From: Clostridia bacterium
Lineage (GTDB): Bacteria > Bacillota > Clostridia > UBA1381
Assembly (NCBI GenBank): GCA_017404065.1
Contig: JAFRDB010000013.1
Span: forward strand, 1-34,772
DNA: 34,772 nucleotides
Direction of reading: 5' to 3'
Shown here: positions 14,591-24,224 of the stretch, one piece after another
How the letters are laid out: the number at the start of each line of letters is the position of its first letter
Numbering within the stretch: position 1 is the first letter of the stretch
Program-made: the position numbers and the translations under genes
The notes under the pieces: model-generated
What the model was told of the DNA's origin: nothing
What the model saw: the letters and a program-made list of their open reading frames with translations, nothing else
Databases searched by the model: none

Positions 14591-16249
14591 ATGGAAAATT
14601 TAACCATGGAACAGATTTTGTTCCCGAATATTGATAAGACACCTGCCGATTATGAGGCAATGTACCCGCCGCGTGAGCTGCCGGAGGGAGCAAAGGTGAC
14701 GCGTTTTGCCCCGTCACCAACGGGCTTTCTGCATTTCGGAAGTCTTTTTGCCGCGTTTATCGCTGCAAAGACAGCAGGCAAGGATGGTGTGTTCTATTTA
14801 AGAATAGAGGATACAGATAAAAAGCGTGAGGTAGAAAACGCGGTAGAGGGAATAGTTAACGGATTAAAGGATTTTGGAATTATTCCGGATGAGGGCGCGA
14901 TCTCAGACGATGCCGAGATAGGCGCGTACGGACCGTACACACAAAGCCGCAGAACACATATATACAAGGCTTTTGTAAAGGATCTCGTGGCAAAGGGTCT
15001 GGCATATCCGTGCTTTATGACAGAGGAGGAGATAGCCGGTGTGCGCGCAATGCAGGAGGAGCAAAAGGTTCTGCCCGGTATTTACGGTAAATACGCAAAG
15101 TACCGTGATATTACGGCGGATGAAGCAAAAAAGAGGATAGACGCGGGCGAGGAATATGTTGTTCGTTTAAAGTCACCCGGAAAACCGGACGGACGTATAA
15201 AGTTCAAGGATGAAGTGAAGGGCAAGATAGAGATACAGGAGAATATTCTCGATATCGTTCTGCTTAAAAAAGACGGCACTCCGACCTATCATTTTGCCCA
15301 TGCTATAGATGACCACCTCATGCGAACAACGCATGTAACGCGCGGTGACGAGTGGCTCTCATCGGTGCCTATACATTTGCAGCTCTTTTATGTGCTTGGC
15401 TTCAAGGCGCCTAAATACGCGCATATCTCGCCGATAATGAAGGAGGATGCCGAAACACACGGAAAGCGAAAGCTGTCAAAGCGTAAGGATCCGGAGGCGG
15501 CTGTGAGCTTTTATGCAGAGGCGGGCTATCCGGCGGGTGCGGTCAATGAGTATCTCATGACTATCGCAAACTCCAATTATGAGGACTGGAAGCGGGCAAA
15601 TAAGACGGAAACGATAGATAAATTCCCGTTTGCGCTGAATAAAACAAGCAAGGCGGGAGCGCTGTTTGATATTGTCAAGCTTCATGATATTTCGAAGACA
15701 TACATTTCAACGCTTGATACCGACACTGTCTATAAAGCTGTTACGAAGTGGGCGAACGAGTATGATGATGAGCTGTACAGGCTCATCGCCGAGGATGCGG
15801 ATTACGCGCACAGGATATTCTCTATTGAGCGCGGCAGCAAGAAGCCGAGGAAGGATATAGGCAAGTGGAGCGAGGTCAAGGATTATATTTCATATTTCTA
15901 TGATGACCTCTTTGACGGAAAACGTGAGATTGCGGAGAATATCGCGGCGGAGGACGCAATTGAGATACTTACGCGCTACAGTAAGCTGTATGATCCCGCC
16001 GGCGCGCCGGAGGACTGGTTCCCGCAGGTGCAGGAGCTTGCGGCGGAGCTCGGCTTTGCAAGGTCTCCAAAGGACTACCGGAACGAGCCGGAGAAGTACA
16101 AGGGTCATGCGGGAGATGTTGCCGGAGTTATCCGTGCGGCAGTGACCGGCAGGCTCAACACGCCGGATCTGTTCACGATAATGCAGGTGCTTGGCGCGGG
16201 CAAGGTGCAGGAAAGAATAACGGAAGCGATAAATATATTAAAAGGGTAA
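14591..16249 (+). CDS. gltX: glutamate--tRNA ligase (class I, divergent HIGH motif)
   Basis: 552 residues from ATG 14591 (GGAAAGG 9 bases upstream and the promoter just before it). It charges tRNA-Glu with glutamate using ATP in the cytoplasm. The class I signature is clear: FAPSPTGFLHFGSLFAAF, where HFGS (48-51) replaces the usual HIGG/HIGH, and KLSKR (294-298) is the KMSKS loop. The GluRS-type segment FYLRIEDTDKKREVENA follows the first motif. C-terminal helical anticodon-binding region about 350-552. Slightly longer than the common about 480-residue GluRS. Six bases separate it from glnS, so the two are cotranscribed. A related second GluRS elsewhere in the genome cannot be excluded. Confidence 0.88.
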   Translation: MENLTMEQILFPNIDKTPADYEAMYPPRELPEGAKVTRFAPSPTGFLHFGSLFAAFIAAKTAGKDGVFYLRIEDTDKKREVENAVEGIVNGLKDFGIIPDEGAISDDAEIGAYGPYTQSRRTHIYKAFVKDLVAKGLAYPCFMTEEEIAGVRAMQEEQKVLPGIYGKYAKYRDITADEAKKRIDAGEEYVVRLKSPGKPDGRIKFKDEVKGKIEIQENILDIVLLKKDGTPTYHFAHAIDDHLMRTTHVTRGDEWLSSVPIHLQLFYVLGFKAPKYAHISPIMKEDAETHGKRKLSKRKDPEAAVSFYAEAGYPAGAVNEYLMTIANSNYEDWKRANKTETIDKFPFALNKTSKAGALFDIVKLHDISKTYISTLDTDTVYKAVTKWANEYDDELYRLIAEDADYAHRIFSIERGSKKPRKDIGKWSEVKDYISYFYDDLFDGKREIAENIAAEDAIEILTRYSKLYDPAGAPEDWFPQVQELAAELGFARSPKDYRNEPEKYKGHAGDVAGVIRAAVTGRLNTPDLFTIMQVLGAGKVQERITEAINILKG

Positions 16250-16255
16250 GGACAG

Positions 16256-17923
16256 ATGGAAGAATTCGTATCAAGAAATTTTATTGAAGAAGCAATAGAC
16301 AAAGATCTTAAGGAAGGCAATTATGACCACGTTCAGACGCGGTTCCCGCCGGAGCCGAACGGGTACTTGCATATAGGCCACGCAAAGGCGATATGTATAG
16401 ATTTCGGTATGGCGCAGAAATACGGCGGAGAGTGCAATCTGCGATTTGATGACACCAACCCCACAAAGGAGGATGTTGAGTACGTTGATTCTATCAAGGA
16501 GGATATAGAGTGGCTCGGCTTCAAATGGGGAAAGGTGCTGTTTGCGTCAGATTATTTTGACGCTATGTATGAGGCAGCTATAAAGCTTATAAAGAAGGGC
16601 AAGGCGTTTGTGTGCGATCTGAGCGCGGAGGAGATACGCGCGTATCGAGGCACACTCACCGAGCCGGGCAAGAACAGCCCGTATCGTGACCGATCGATAG
16701 AGGAGAACCTTGATCTGTTCGAGCGCATGACAAACGGTGAATTCCCTGACGGGGCAAAGGTATTGAGAGCAAAGATAGATATGGCATCACCGAATCTGAA
16801 TATGCGCGATCCGGTAATTTACCGTATACTTCGCGCGCACCATCACCGCACGGGCGATAAATGGATAGTATATCCTATGTACGATTTTGCGCATCCTATC
16901 TCAGATACGGTCGAGGGTGTTACGCATTCGCTCTGCTCGCTGGAGTTTGAGGATCACCGTCCGCTTTATGACTGGGTGCTGCGTGAGGTCGGCTATGAGG
17001 AGCCGTCGAGACAGATCGAGTTTGCGAGGATGAACCTTAACTATACGCTTACAAGCAAGCGCCGCTGTCTGAAGCTTGTGCGCGACGGTATAGTAGACGG
17101 CTGGGACGATCCGAGAATGTCCACGCTCTGCGGAATGCGCAGACGCGGCTATACGCCGGAGTCCATACGCGATTTCTGCGAGAGAATAGGCGTTGCCAAG
17201 GCAAACAGTGTAATAGATTTTGCTATGCTCGAAGCCTGCATTCGTGAGGATCTTAATAAGCACGCGCCGCGTGCTATGGCGGTTCTTGATCCGATAAAGC
17301 TTGTTGTGGATAATTACCCGGAGGATCTTGTTGAGGAGTTTGAGGTCGAGGTAAATCCCGAAGATCCGACAATGGGCACAAGAACGGTAGAATTTTCAAA
17401 GTATCTTTATATAGAGCGCGAGGATTTCCGCGAGGAGGCACCAAACAAGTATAAGAGAATGGTTCCCGGACGCGAGATACGCTTAAAAGGGGCATATTAT
17501 GTTACTGCAACAGGCTGCGAAAAGGACGCGGACGGTAATATAACTGTTGTCCACTGTGACTATGCGCCGGATTCAAAGGGCGGCGACAGCGCGGACAAGA
17601 GGAAGGTAAAGGGTACGATCCACTTTGTCAGCGCCGCACATGCAATTAACGCTGAGGTAAGGCTGTATGACAGGCTGTTTAACGTTCCGAATCCGTCAGA
17701 TGAAACCGGTGTTGAAAGCTTTGTTGATAATCTTAATCCCGAAAGTGAGATAGTAATGGCTGACGCGAAGGTTGAGAGCAACCTTGGCAGCGCAAAGATC
17801 GGCGACAAGTTCCAGTTTATGCGTCAGGGTTATTTCTGTGTTGATAAGGACACGACAGCGGACAAGCTCGTTTTCAACCGTACGGTCGGACTGAAGGATT
17901 CATGGGCGAAGCTAAATAAGTAA
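16256..17923 (+). CDS. glnS: glutamine--tRNA ligase
   Basis: 555 residues, ATG 16256 with GGTAAGGA 5 bases upstream. It charges tRNA-Gln directly with glutamine. Motifs: [20 protein letters not shown] with intact HIGH near residue 39, then [19 protein letters not shown], then [11 protein letters not shown] as the KMSKS-like loop. The C-terminal half (about 340-555) is the two-beta-barrel anticodon-binding domain typical of GlnRS. Length equals the E. coli enzyme (about 554). Many Firmicutes lack GlnRS and make Gln-tRNA through GatCAB, so its presence beside gltX is worth noting. It is followed 13 bases later by the aminotransferase gene. Confidence 0.93.
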   Translation: MEEFVSRNFIEEAIDKDLKEGNYDHVQTRFPPEPNGYLHIGHAKAICIDFGMAQKYGGECNLRFDDTNPTKEDVEYVDSIKEDIEWLGFKWGKVLFASDYFDAMYEAAIKLIKKGKAFVCDLSAEEIRAYRGTLTEPGKNSPYRDRSIEENLDLFERMTNGEFPDGAKVLRAKIDMASPNLNMRDPVIYRILRAHHHRTGDKWIVYPMYDFAHPISDTVEGVTHSLCSLEFEDHRPLYDWVLREVGYEEPSRQIEFARMNLNYTLTSKRRCLKLVRDGIVDGWDDPRMSTLCGMRRRGYTPESIRDFCERIGVAKANSVIDFAMLEACIREDLNKHAPRAMAVLDPIKLVVDNYPEDLVEEFEVEVNPEDPTMGTRTVEFSKYLYIEREDFREEAPNKYKRMVPGREIRLKGAYYVTATGCEKDADGNITVVHCDYAPDSKGGDSADKRKVKGTIHFVSAAHAINAEVRLYDRLFNVPNPSDETGVESFVDNLNPESEIVMADAKVESNLGSAKIGDKFQFMRQGYFCVDKDTTADKLVFNRTVGLKDSWAKLNK

Positions 17924-17936
17924 GGAGAAAACTAAA

Positions 17937-19139
17937 ATGATAGATTACAATAATTTTTTTGCAGACCGCGTTAAGCCGATGAAGGGCTCGGCAATACGAG
18001 AGATGTTCAAGCGCATGGCAGATCCGGAGATAATCTCGCTTGCGGGCGGAAATCCGGCAGCGGAGCTTTTTCCGGCTGATGAGCTTTCAAAGATCTCGGG
18101 CAAGATACTTATGACATCACCAACACTCGCTCTGCAATACGGTACTACAGACGGCTACCCGAAGATGAAGGATTGCGCAAGGACAAGAGCCGAAAAGGTC
18201 AATTCATACAAGGACGGTGATGAGATCATAATAATGACCGGCGCAAATCAGGGCATTGATCTTACGGCAAAATGTGTTCTTAATAAGGGCGATAAAATAA
18301 TAGTTGAAAGTCCGAGCTTTATTGGCAGTCTTAACGCGTTCCGGACGTATGAGTGTCAGCTTCTTGGAGTTGAAACGGATAATGACGGTATGAAGACAGA
18401 TAAGCTTGAGGAGGTTCTTAAGGAAAATCCGGATGCGAAGCTGCTCTACACAATCCCGACCTTCCAGAACCCGACCGGAACCACGATGCCGCTTGAAAGG
18501 CGCAAAAGACTCCTTGAACTTTGCTCGGAGTATGATGTGCTCATTATCGAAGATAATCCTTACGGTGATCTGCGCTTTACGGGTGAGGATGTGCCGACGA
18601 TAAAGTCGCTTGACAATGAAGGGAGAGTCATATACTGCGGCTCATTCTCAAAGATACTTTCTCCGGGAATGCGTCTTGGCTACATCATAGGACCCGCGCA
18701 GATGCTGGAAAAGATAGAGATATTAAAGCAGGTAAACGATGTTCATACGCCGATGCTCACGCAGCTGATGTGTGTGGAGTTTATGAAGAAGTACAATATA
18801 GATGATTATATCGAGAAGAACCGTGCGCTTTACGGCAAGAAGTGCCGCGCTATGCTCGATACTATGGAGGAGTGTTTCCCGAAGGGTAAGGTCGAATGGA
18901 CTGTGCCTGAGGGCGGAATATTCTTATGGTGTACAATACCGGGCTTTGAAGGGGACATGAATGATATTGTTAACAGATGCCTTGAAAAGAAGGTTGCAAT
19001 AGTTCCCGGAGCGAATTTCGCGGTAGATCAGAGTCTGCCGTCAAACCAGTTCAGACTGAACTATTCGTCGGTATCTGTCGAAAAGATAGTAGAGGGTGTT
19101 CGCAGACTGGGCGAGGTACTCACAGAAGTTTTAGGTTAA
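17937..19139 (+). CDS. PLP-dependent aminotransferase, class I/II (2-aminoadipate/aromatic type)
   Basis: 400 residues, ATG 17937 after AAGGAG. Fold-type I aminotransferase: the substrate loop LAGGNPAAELFP near the start, a cofactor-contacting GANQGIDL, IPTFQNPTGTTMPLERR, the PLP-contact IIEDNPYGDLRF, and the Schiff-base lysine in CGSFSKILSPGMRLGYI, then a C-terminal arginine in NQFRLNYS. It resembles the LysN/KAT-II-like and MocR-C-terminal group, but no GntR DNA-binding domain is attached. Probable substrates are aromatic or dicarboxylic amino acids; the exact one cannot be read from sequence. It sits between glnS and trpS with short gaps, so it is part of the same transcript. Confidence 0.85.
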   Translation: MIDYNNFFADRVKPMKGSAIREMFKRMADPEIISLAGGNPAAELFPADELSKISGKILMTSPTLALQYGTTDGYPKMKDCARTRAEKVNSYKDGDEIIIMTGANQGIDLTAKCVLNKGDKIIVESPSFIGSLNAFRTYECQLLGVETDNDGMKTDKLEEVLKENPDAKLLYTIPTFQNPTGTTMPLERRKRLLELCSEYDVLIIEDNPYGDLRFTGEDVPTIKSLDNEGRVIYCGSFSKILSPGMRLGYIIGPAQMLEKIEILKQVNDVHTPMLTQLMCVEFMKKYNIDDYIEKNRALYGKKCRAMLDTMEECFPKGKVEWTVPEGGIFLWCTIPGFEGDMNDIVNRCLEKKVAIVPGANFAVDQSLPSNQFRLNYSSVSVEKIVEGVRRLGEVLTEVLG

Positions 19140-19149
19140 GGAGAAGGAC

Positions 19150-20169
19150 ATGGAAACACAGAATACTGAGCGCAAAAAGAGAATATTTTCAGGAGTGCAG
19201 CCGTCGGGGACGATAACACTCGGCAACTACCTCGGCGCGATACGCAACTGGGTAGCGCTCCAGGATGAATACGACTGCGCGTTTGCGATGATGGATATGC
19301 ACTCGATCACAGTTCGCCAGACGCCTGCGGAGCTGAGGAAGAGAACGCTGGAGCTGTTGGCGCTCTATATTGCCTGCGGCATTGATCCGGAAAAGTGCAT
19401 ACTTTTCATTCAGTCGCAGAACAGTGCGCACGCGGAGCTGTCGTGGGTGCTTAATTGTTTTACATATATGGGCGAGCTGAACAGAATGACTCAGTTCAAG
19501 GACAAGAGCGCAAAGCACGCCGATAACATTAACGCCGGACTGTTTACATACCCCGTGCTTATGGCGGCGGATATACTTTTGTATCAGGCGGATCTTGTGC
19601 CGGTCGGCAAGGATCAGATGCAGCATATAGAGATATGCCGTGACATTGCACAGAGATTTAATGCTGTCTACGGGAATGTGTTCACGATACCCGAAGGACT
19701 GCTTGTAAAGAGCGGAGCAAAGATAATGAGCTTGCAGGAGCCGACAAAGAAGATGTCAAAGTCGGATGAGAACCCCAAGGCGTTTATCTCCATGATGGAT
19801 GATTTTAATGTTATAGCAAAGAAGATAAAGAGCGCCGTTACCGACAGCGAGGGTGTTATAGAATACCGTCCGGATGACGAGAACAAAGCGGGCGTAAATA
19901 ATCTGCTCAGCATCATGGCAGTTATGACCGACAGCACACCGGAGAAGGTGGCTGCATTATATGAGGGTCAGGGCTACGGCACACTGAAGGGCGCGGTAGC
20001 AGAGGCTGTAGTCGAGGGCATACGCCCCATACGTGCCGAGTATGATCGGATTATAAAGGATAAGGCATATTTGCAGGGCATATACAGACAGGGAGCAGAG
20101 ACCGCGCATCGTATAGCGGACAGAACACTGAAAAAAGTATATAAGAAGGTTGGATTTGTAATCGATTAA
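19150..20169 (+). CDS. trpS: tryptophan--tRNA ligase
   Basis: 339 residues, ATG 19150, AAGGAGAAGG upstream. It charges tRNA-Trp. GVQPSGTITLGNYLGAIRNW carries the HIGH-like motif (LGNY), MAADILLYQADLVPVGKDQ is the conserved tryptophan-binding/dimer segment, and PTKKMSKSDENP (about residue 199) is an intact KMSKS loop. Length is normal for bacterial TrpRS. It begins 10 bases after the aminotransferase stop and is the last gene of the operon; the large structured element at 20171-20331 follows immediately. Confidence 0.95.
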   Translation: METQNTERKKRIFSGVQPSGTITLGNYLGAIRNWVALQDEYDCAFAMMDMHSITVRQTPAELRKRTLELLALYIACGIDPEKCILFIQSQNSAHAELSWVLNCFTYMGELNRMTQFKDKSAKHADNINAGLFTYPVLMAADILLYQADLVPVGKDQMQHIEICRDIAQRFNAVYGNVFTIPEGLLVKSGAKIMSLQEPTKKMSKSDENPKAFISMMDDFNVIAKKIKSAVTDSEGVIEYRPDDENKAGVNNLLSIMAVMTDSTPEKVAALYEGQGYGTLKGAVAEAVVEGIRPIRAEYDRIIKDKAYLQGIYRQGAETAHRIADRTLKKVYKKVGFVID

Positions 20170-20170
20170 A

Positions 20171-20331
20171 GGAAAAAATAAGCGGCGCATCTTGCGTTTT
20201 TGTGCCGGCTCGCATATAAACATTCAGCACTTTTGACTGCGTCAAAAGTCAGCCTTGCGGCTGACCGCCCATCTTGGCGGTGCTAATAGACTCGCCGGCA
20301 CAAAAACACAATCTGCTTGATTCTTTTTCCC
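20171..20331. repeat. 160-bp nested palindrome with a perfectly stacked three-hairpin junction
   Basis: Outer arms GGAAAAA (20171) and TTTTTCC (about 20325) enclose a 14-bp perfect stem (GTTTTTGTGCCGGC 20196-20209 with GCCGGCACAAAAAC 20294-20307). Inside, AGCAC (20226-20230) pairs GTGCT (20280-20284) and encloses three hairpins with no unpaired base between them: TTTTGAC/GTCAAAA (20231-20247), GTCAGCC/GGCTGAC (20248-20265) and CGCC/GGCG (20266-20279). It could end the trpS transcript, be a MITE-like repeat, or be a structured RNA. It also has no coding potential on either strand. Confidence 0.7.
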
Positions 20332-20373
20332 TTTAAATAATTGCTGTAAAATGACAGCAGAATGGAGATAGTT

Positions 20374-21465
20374 ATGAAAATTTACGCGAATATGATATTT
20401 GCTTTTATCATATCGTTCATATTTACATTTGCAACAACGCCGGTAGTGCGCCGGTTGGCGTATAAGATCGGCGCGGTAGATATACCGAAGGATAAGCGGC
20501 GCGTACATAAGCGTCCCACACCGCGTATTGGCGGACTTGCGATAATATTCGGATTTCTTGCGGCGGTGATTTCATTTAATGATGACTGGTCGCGCGGTAC
20601 GATAGCTATACTGATAGGTGTTGCCATACTCGGTGTCCTCGGTGTCATTGATGACTGCAAAGATCTGGATGCAAAGCTTAAGTTTGTTGTACAGATAATG
20701 GCAGCGCTTGTAGTTGTGCTGTTCGGAAATATACGCATATCCGTTTTCTCGAACCCAAACGTGTTCAGCGATAACCCGTTTCTGATACTTCCAAACTGGG
20801 CGTCAATAATTATAACGGTGCTGTGGATAGTGTTCATGACAAATGCCGTTAACTTCATAGACGGACTTGACGGACTGGCGGCGGGAGTATCTGCGATAAT
20901 GTCGATGTCGCTGGTGTTCATTGCAATGACGTATCATGAATACACAATAGCCATTATGGGTGTGGCGCTTATGGGTTCATGCTTTGGCTTTCTGCCGTTC
21001 AACTTCAATCCGGCAAAGATATTCATGGGCGATACCGGCTCTACGTTTTTGGGATTCATGCTCGCATGTCTGTCGGTGCAGGGAATGTTCAAGTCATACG
21101 CTGTTATTTCGTTTGCGGTGCCGATCCTTATGCTCGGTCTGCCGCTTTTTGACGCGACATTTGCAATGATACGACGTGTGCTTTCCGGCAAAAGTCCGAT
21201 GGTCGCTGACCGCGGGCATCTGCATCACAGACTCTATGATATGGGTTTCTCGCAGAAGCAGACAGTGTTTATCCTCTATGCTATAAGCGGTGTTCTGGGA
21301 ATAACCGCGATACTTCTGGCAGAGCAGAGGTTTTTGAGAGCTATGCTTCTTTTGATCTGCGTGCTGATATTCCTGCTTATAGCGACAATGTTCGGCAAGA
21401 ACAGCTTTGTGCATAAGATAGAGCCAAAGCCGAAGCCGGAGGAGAAAGAGGAAGAGGAAAAATAA
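20374..21465 (+). CDS. undecaprenyl-phosphate sugar-1-phosphate transferase (TagO/WecA/MraY family)
   Basis: 363 residues from ATG 20374 (GGAG 6 bases upstream; the ATG at 20362 has no ribosome site). A polytopic membrane enzyme with about 10-11 hydrophobic helices. It transfers a sugar-1-phosphate, usually GlcNAc-1-P from UDP-GlcNAc, to undecaprenyl phosphate, starting teichoic-acid-like wall polymers or polysaccharides. Visible motifs: KRRVHKRPTPRIGG, DDCKDLDAKLKF with the Asp pair, NAVNFIDGLDGLAAG, FNFNPAKIFMGDTGS, and the His-rich loop RGHLHHRLYDMG. This is the TagO/WecA pattern rather than MraY. Highly charged Glu/Lys tail at the C-terminus. The UDP-GlcNAc 2-epimerase at 29692 fits the same wall-polymer pathway. 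Wall polymers of this class are also what SLH domains bind. Confidence 0.85.
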   Translation: MKIYANMIFAFIISFIFTFATTPVVRRLAYKIGAVDIPKDKRRVHKRPTPRIGGLAIIFGFLAAVISFNDDWSRGTIAILIGVAILGVLGVIDDCKDLDAKLKFVVQIMAALVVVLFGNIRISVFSNPNVFSDNPFLILPNWASIIITVLWIVFMTNAVNFIDGLDGLAAGVSAIMSMSLVFIAMTYHEYTIAIMGVALMGSCFGFLPFNFNPAKIFMGDTGSTFLGFMLACLSVQGMFKSYAVISFAVPILMLGLPLFDATFAMIRRVLSGKSPMVADRGHLHHRLYDMGFSQKQTVFILYAISGVLGITAILLAEQRFLRAMLLLICVLIFLLIATMFGKNSFVHKIEPKPKPEEKEEEEK

Positions 21466-21478
21466 AATTGAATAAGTG

Positions 21479-21516
21479 AGGCCCTTGACCATGGCAATCA
21501 GCCCGGTCAGGGGCTT
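21479..21516 (+). terminator. terminator after the phosphoglycosyl transferase gene
   Basis: AGGCCCTTGACC pairs with GGTCAGGGGCTT around a 13-base loop, followed by TTAATTT. It is 13 bases after the stop codon and isolates the restriction-modification locus. Confidence 0.7.
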
Positions 21517-21551
21517 TAATTTAGTCAAGAACAAAAAATAATTAAATTAAA

Positions 21552-21581
21552 TTGACAAATGACAATATTGTGTAATATAAT
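21552..21581 (+). promoter_or_regulatory. promoter of the type I restriction-modification operon
   Basis: Perfect TTGACA (21552-21557), 18-base spacer, perfect TATAAT (21576-21581), 57 bases before the hsdM start. Confidence 0.8.
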
Positions 21582-21638
21582 ATTTGTGGCGTAATAGCAA
21601 ATGAATATGTGATCATAGCAGCAGAGAGGAAGAAACTA

Positions 21639-23135
21639 ATGATAACAGGTGAGCTGAAAAACAAAATAGACGGACTTTGGGATATATTCGCATCGGGCGG
21701 ACTTGTAAACCCGCTTGATGTTATAGAGCAGATAACATATCTTATGTTCATATATGAGCTTGACGAAGATGATAAAACGCGCGCAAAGGAAAGCGCAATG
21801 CTCGGCTTGCCGCATGAGAGTATATTTTCCGATGAGGTCGTGATAGGAGAAAGGCGTGTTGACGGAAATCAGCTCAAATGGTCTGTGTTTCACGATTTCC
21901 CCGCTGATAGAATGTATACAGTTGTTCAGGAATGGGTGTTCCCGTTTATAAAGAACCTGCACGCGGATAAGGAAAGCGCGTATTCAAAATATATGGGTGA
22001 CGCTATATTCAAGCTGCCTACACCGCTTTTGCTCGATAAGGTCGTTACCTCTCTTGACGGCATATTTGAGCTTATGAAAAGCTCAGATGATACGGATGTG
22101 CGCGGTGACGTGTACGAGTATCTTTTGAACAAGATCGCGCAATCCGGGCTTAACGGTCAGTTCAGAACACCGCGCCATATTATAAGGATGATGGTGGAAA
22201 TGGTTCAGCCAAAGCCGGAGGATGTTATTTGTGACCCCGCCTGCGGTACATCGGGATTTTTGGTGTCCGCCGGCGAATATTTAAAGGAAAATTATAAGTC
22301 GGAGATATTCTTTAACAAGCAGAAAAGAGATCATTATATGAACTCCATGTTCTATGGCTATGATATGGACAGGACAATGCTCCGCATAGGCGCTATGAAC
22401 ATGATGACGCACGGCATAGACAGCCCGTTTATCGAGTACCGCGACAGCTTATCAGACCAGAACAGCGACAGGGACAAGTATTCGCTTATCCTTGCAAATC
22501 CGCCGTTCAAGGGCAGCCTTGACTATGACATAGTTTCATCTGATCTGCTCAAAATGTGCAAGACCAAAAAGACCGAGCTGCTGTTCCTTGCGCTGTTTTT
22601 AAAAATGCTTAAAATTGGCGGCAGATGCGCCTGCATAGTTCCCGATGGTGTACTTTTCGGCTCGTCCAAGGCGCATAAGGATATACGCAAAGAAATAATC
22701 GAAAAGAACCGCCTTGAGGCTGTTGTTTCCATGCCGTCAGGCGTTTTCAAGCCGTACGCGGGAGTTTCAACGGCTGTTTTGGTGTTCACAAAGACCGGAC
22801 ATGGCGGCACCGATAAGGTGTGGTTTTACGATATGAAATCGGACGGCTTTTCGCTTGACGATAAGCGCGCGCCGGTAAGGGAAAACGATATTCCCGATAT
22901 TATAGAGCGGTTCCGTAACCTTGAAAAAGAGGTGGGGAGAAAACGCACTGAGCAGAGCTTTCTTGTGGACAAGCAGGATATAGTAGATAACGACTATGAT
23001 CTTTCGATAAACAAATACAAGGAGGTCGAATACATCCCAGTAGAGTATCCGCCCACAAGCGAGATAATAGCCGAGCTGCATCAGCTTGAAAGCGAGATCA
23101 GCGAAGGCTTGAAGGAACTGGAGGGGATGCTGTGA
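21639..23135 (+). CDS. hsdM: type I restriction-modification system methyltransferase subunit HsdM
   Basis: 498 residues from ATG 21639 (GAGAGGAAG upstream; the in-frame start at 21609 lies close to the promoter and lacks a ribosome site). It methylates adenine N6 in the half-sites chosen by HsdS, using S-adenosylmethionine. An N-terminal helical HsdM_N domain spans about 1-135, then the N6-MTase domain with SAM-binding DPACGTSGF (199-207) and catalytic NPPF (287-290). Length and motifs are complete. It overlaps hsdS at the stop/start, as usual for M and S subunits made together. Confidence 0.95.
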   Translation: MITGELKNKIDGLWDIFASGGLVNPLDVIEQITYLMFIYELDEDDKTRAKESAMLGLPHESIFSDEVVIGERRVDGNQLKWSVFHDFPADRMYTVVQEWVFPFIKNLHADKESAYSKYMGDAIFKLPTPLLLDKVVTSLDGIFELMKSSDDTDVRGDVYEYLLNKIAQSGLNGQFRTPRHIIRMMVEMVQPKPEDVICDPACGTSGFLVSAGEYLKENYKSEIFFNKQKRDHYMNSMFYGYDMDRTMLRIGAMNMMTHGIDSPFIEYRDSLSDQNSDRDKYSLILANPPFKGSLDYDIVSSDLLKMCKTKKTELLFLALFLKMLKIGGRCACIVPDGVLFGSSKAHKDIRKEIIEKNRLEAVVSMPSGVFKPYAGVSTAVLVFTKTGHGGTDKVWFYDMKSDGFSLDDKRAPVRENDIPDIIERFRNLEKEVGRKRTEQSFLVDKQDIVDNDYDLSINKYKEVEYIPVEYPPTSEIIAELHQLESEISEGLKELEGML

Positions 23136-24211
23136 TGGAGAAGGTGAGACTTGGAGATGTATGCGAAAAAGGTTCTTCTAATATAGCACAAAAGGATTTA
23201 GAAGGTAATGAGGGTAAATACCCTATATATGGTGCAAGTGGCTTAATAAAATATGTGGACTTTTATAAACAGGATAAAGAGTATATTGCGATTGTAAAAG
23301 ATGGCGCAGGGGTTGGCAGAACAATGATTTTGCCTGCATATTCTTCTGTTATTGGCACAATGCAATATATATTTCCTAAAAATAATATTGATATTAGTTT
23401 TTTATATTATGCCATAACACACATGGGATTAGGGAAGTATTTTTCTGGTGCGACAATTCCTCATATATATTTTAAAGATTATCAAAAAGAAAAGTTTAAT
23501 ATATACGAAATTGAAGAACAGAAAAAAATAGCTTATGTGTTAGATAAAATAACAGAGTTAATAGACAAACGAAAACAGCAGCTTGAAAAGCTGGACGAGC
23601 TTGTCAAATCACGGTTTGTCGAGATGTTTGGGGATCCAGTTATAAACCCTATGAAATGGGTTATTAAAAGTGTTATAGAAGAATGTTCTTGTATGGTTCC
23701 GGGGAGAGACAAGCCTAAATCATTTACAGGCGATATACCTTGGATTACAATTGAAGATTTAAATGTAAATGGAATCACTATTAAATCCCAAAATGGATTA
23801 GGGTTGACTATTGAAGAGATAAATCAAGTTAACAGAAAAACAATTCCTATTGGAAGTGTAATAATGAGTTGCGTTGGAAATCTTGGTGTTTGTTCTATTG
23901 CAGGACAAGAAATGGTAATTAATCAACAACTACATTCGTTTCAGTGCGGAGAAAGAATAAACAATATTTACCTTATGTATAATCTGTCATGTAGAAAAGA
24001 TTTTATGAATAAATGGGCAAGTAATACGACTGTGTTGTATATGAACAAAACTATTTGTAATTCAATTCCGATAATGCTACCTCCGATTGACCTCCAACAG
24101 CAATTCGCCGCATTCGTAGAGCAGACTGACAAATCAAAATTGTCAGTAAAACAGGCACTTGAAAAATTAGAAACATTAAAAAAAGCATTAATGCAAAAAT
24201 ATTTTGAATAA
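23135..24211 (+). CDS. hsdS: type I restriction-modification specificity subunit HsdS
   Basis: 358 residues; ATG 23135 overlaps the hsdM TGA by one base with GGAGGGG upstream (a GTG three bases earlier is also possible). Two target-recognition domains read the two halves of the DNA site: TRD1 about 4-145, TRD2 about 170-325. Each is followed by a helical spacer (LDKITELIDKRKQQLEKLDELVKSRFVEMFGDP region and LSVKQALEKLETLKKALMQKYFE at the end). Base use is very AT-rich within the TRDs but GC-richer at the start and in the central spacer, the usual signature of TRD exchange by recombination. The recognised sequence cannot be predicted. Confidence 0.92.
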   Translation: MEKVRLGDVCEKGSSNIAQKDLEGNEGKYPIYGASGLIKYVDFYKQDKEYIAIVKDGAGVGRTMILPAYSSVIGTMQYIFPKNNIDISFLYYAITHMGLGKYFSGATIPHIYFKDYQKEKFNIYEIEEQKKIAYVLDKITELIDKRKQQLEKLDELVKSRFVEMFGDPVINPMKWVIKSVIEECSCMVPGRDKPKSFTGDIPWITIEDLNVNGITIKSQNGLGLTIEEINQVNRKTIPIGSVIMSCVGNLGVCSIAGQEMVINQQLHSFQCGERINNIYLMYNLSCRKDFMNKWASNTTVLYMNKTICNSIPIMLPPIDLQQQFAAFVEQTDKSKLSVKQALEKLETLKKALMQKYFE

Positions 24212-24224
24212 AAAGGAAAGATAT

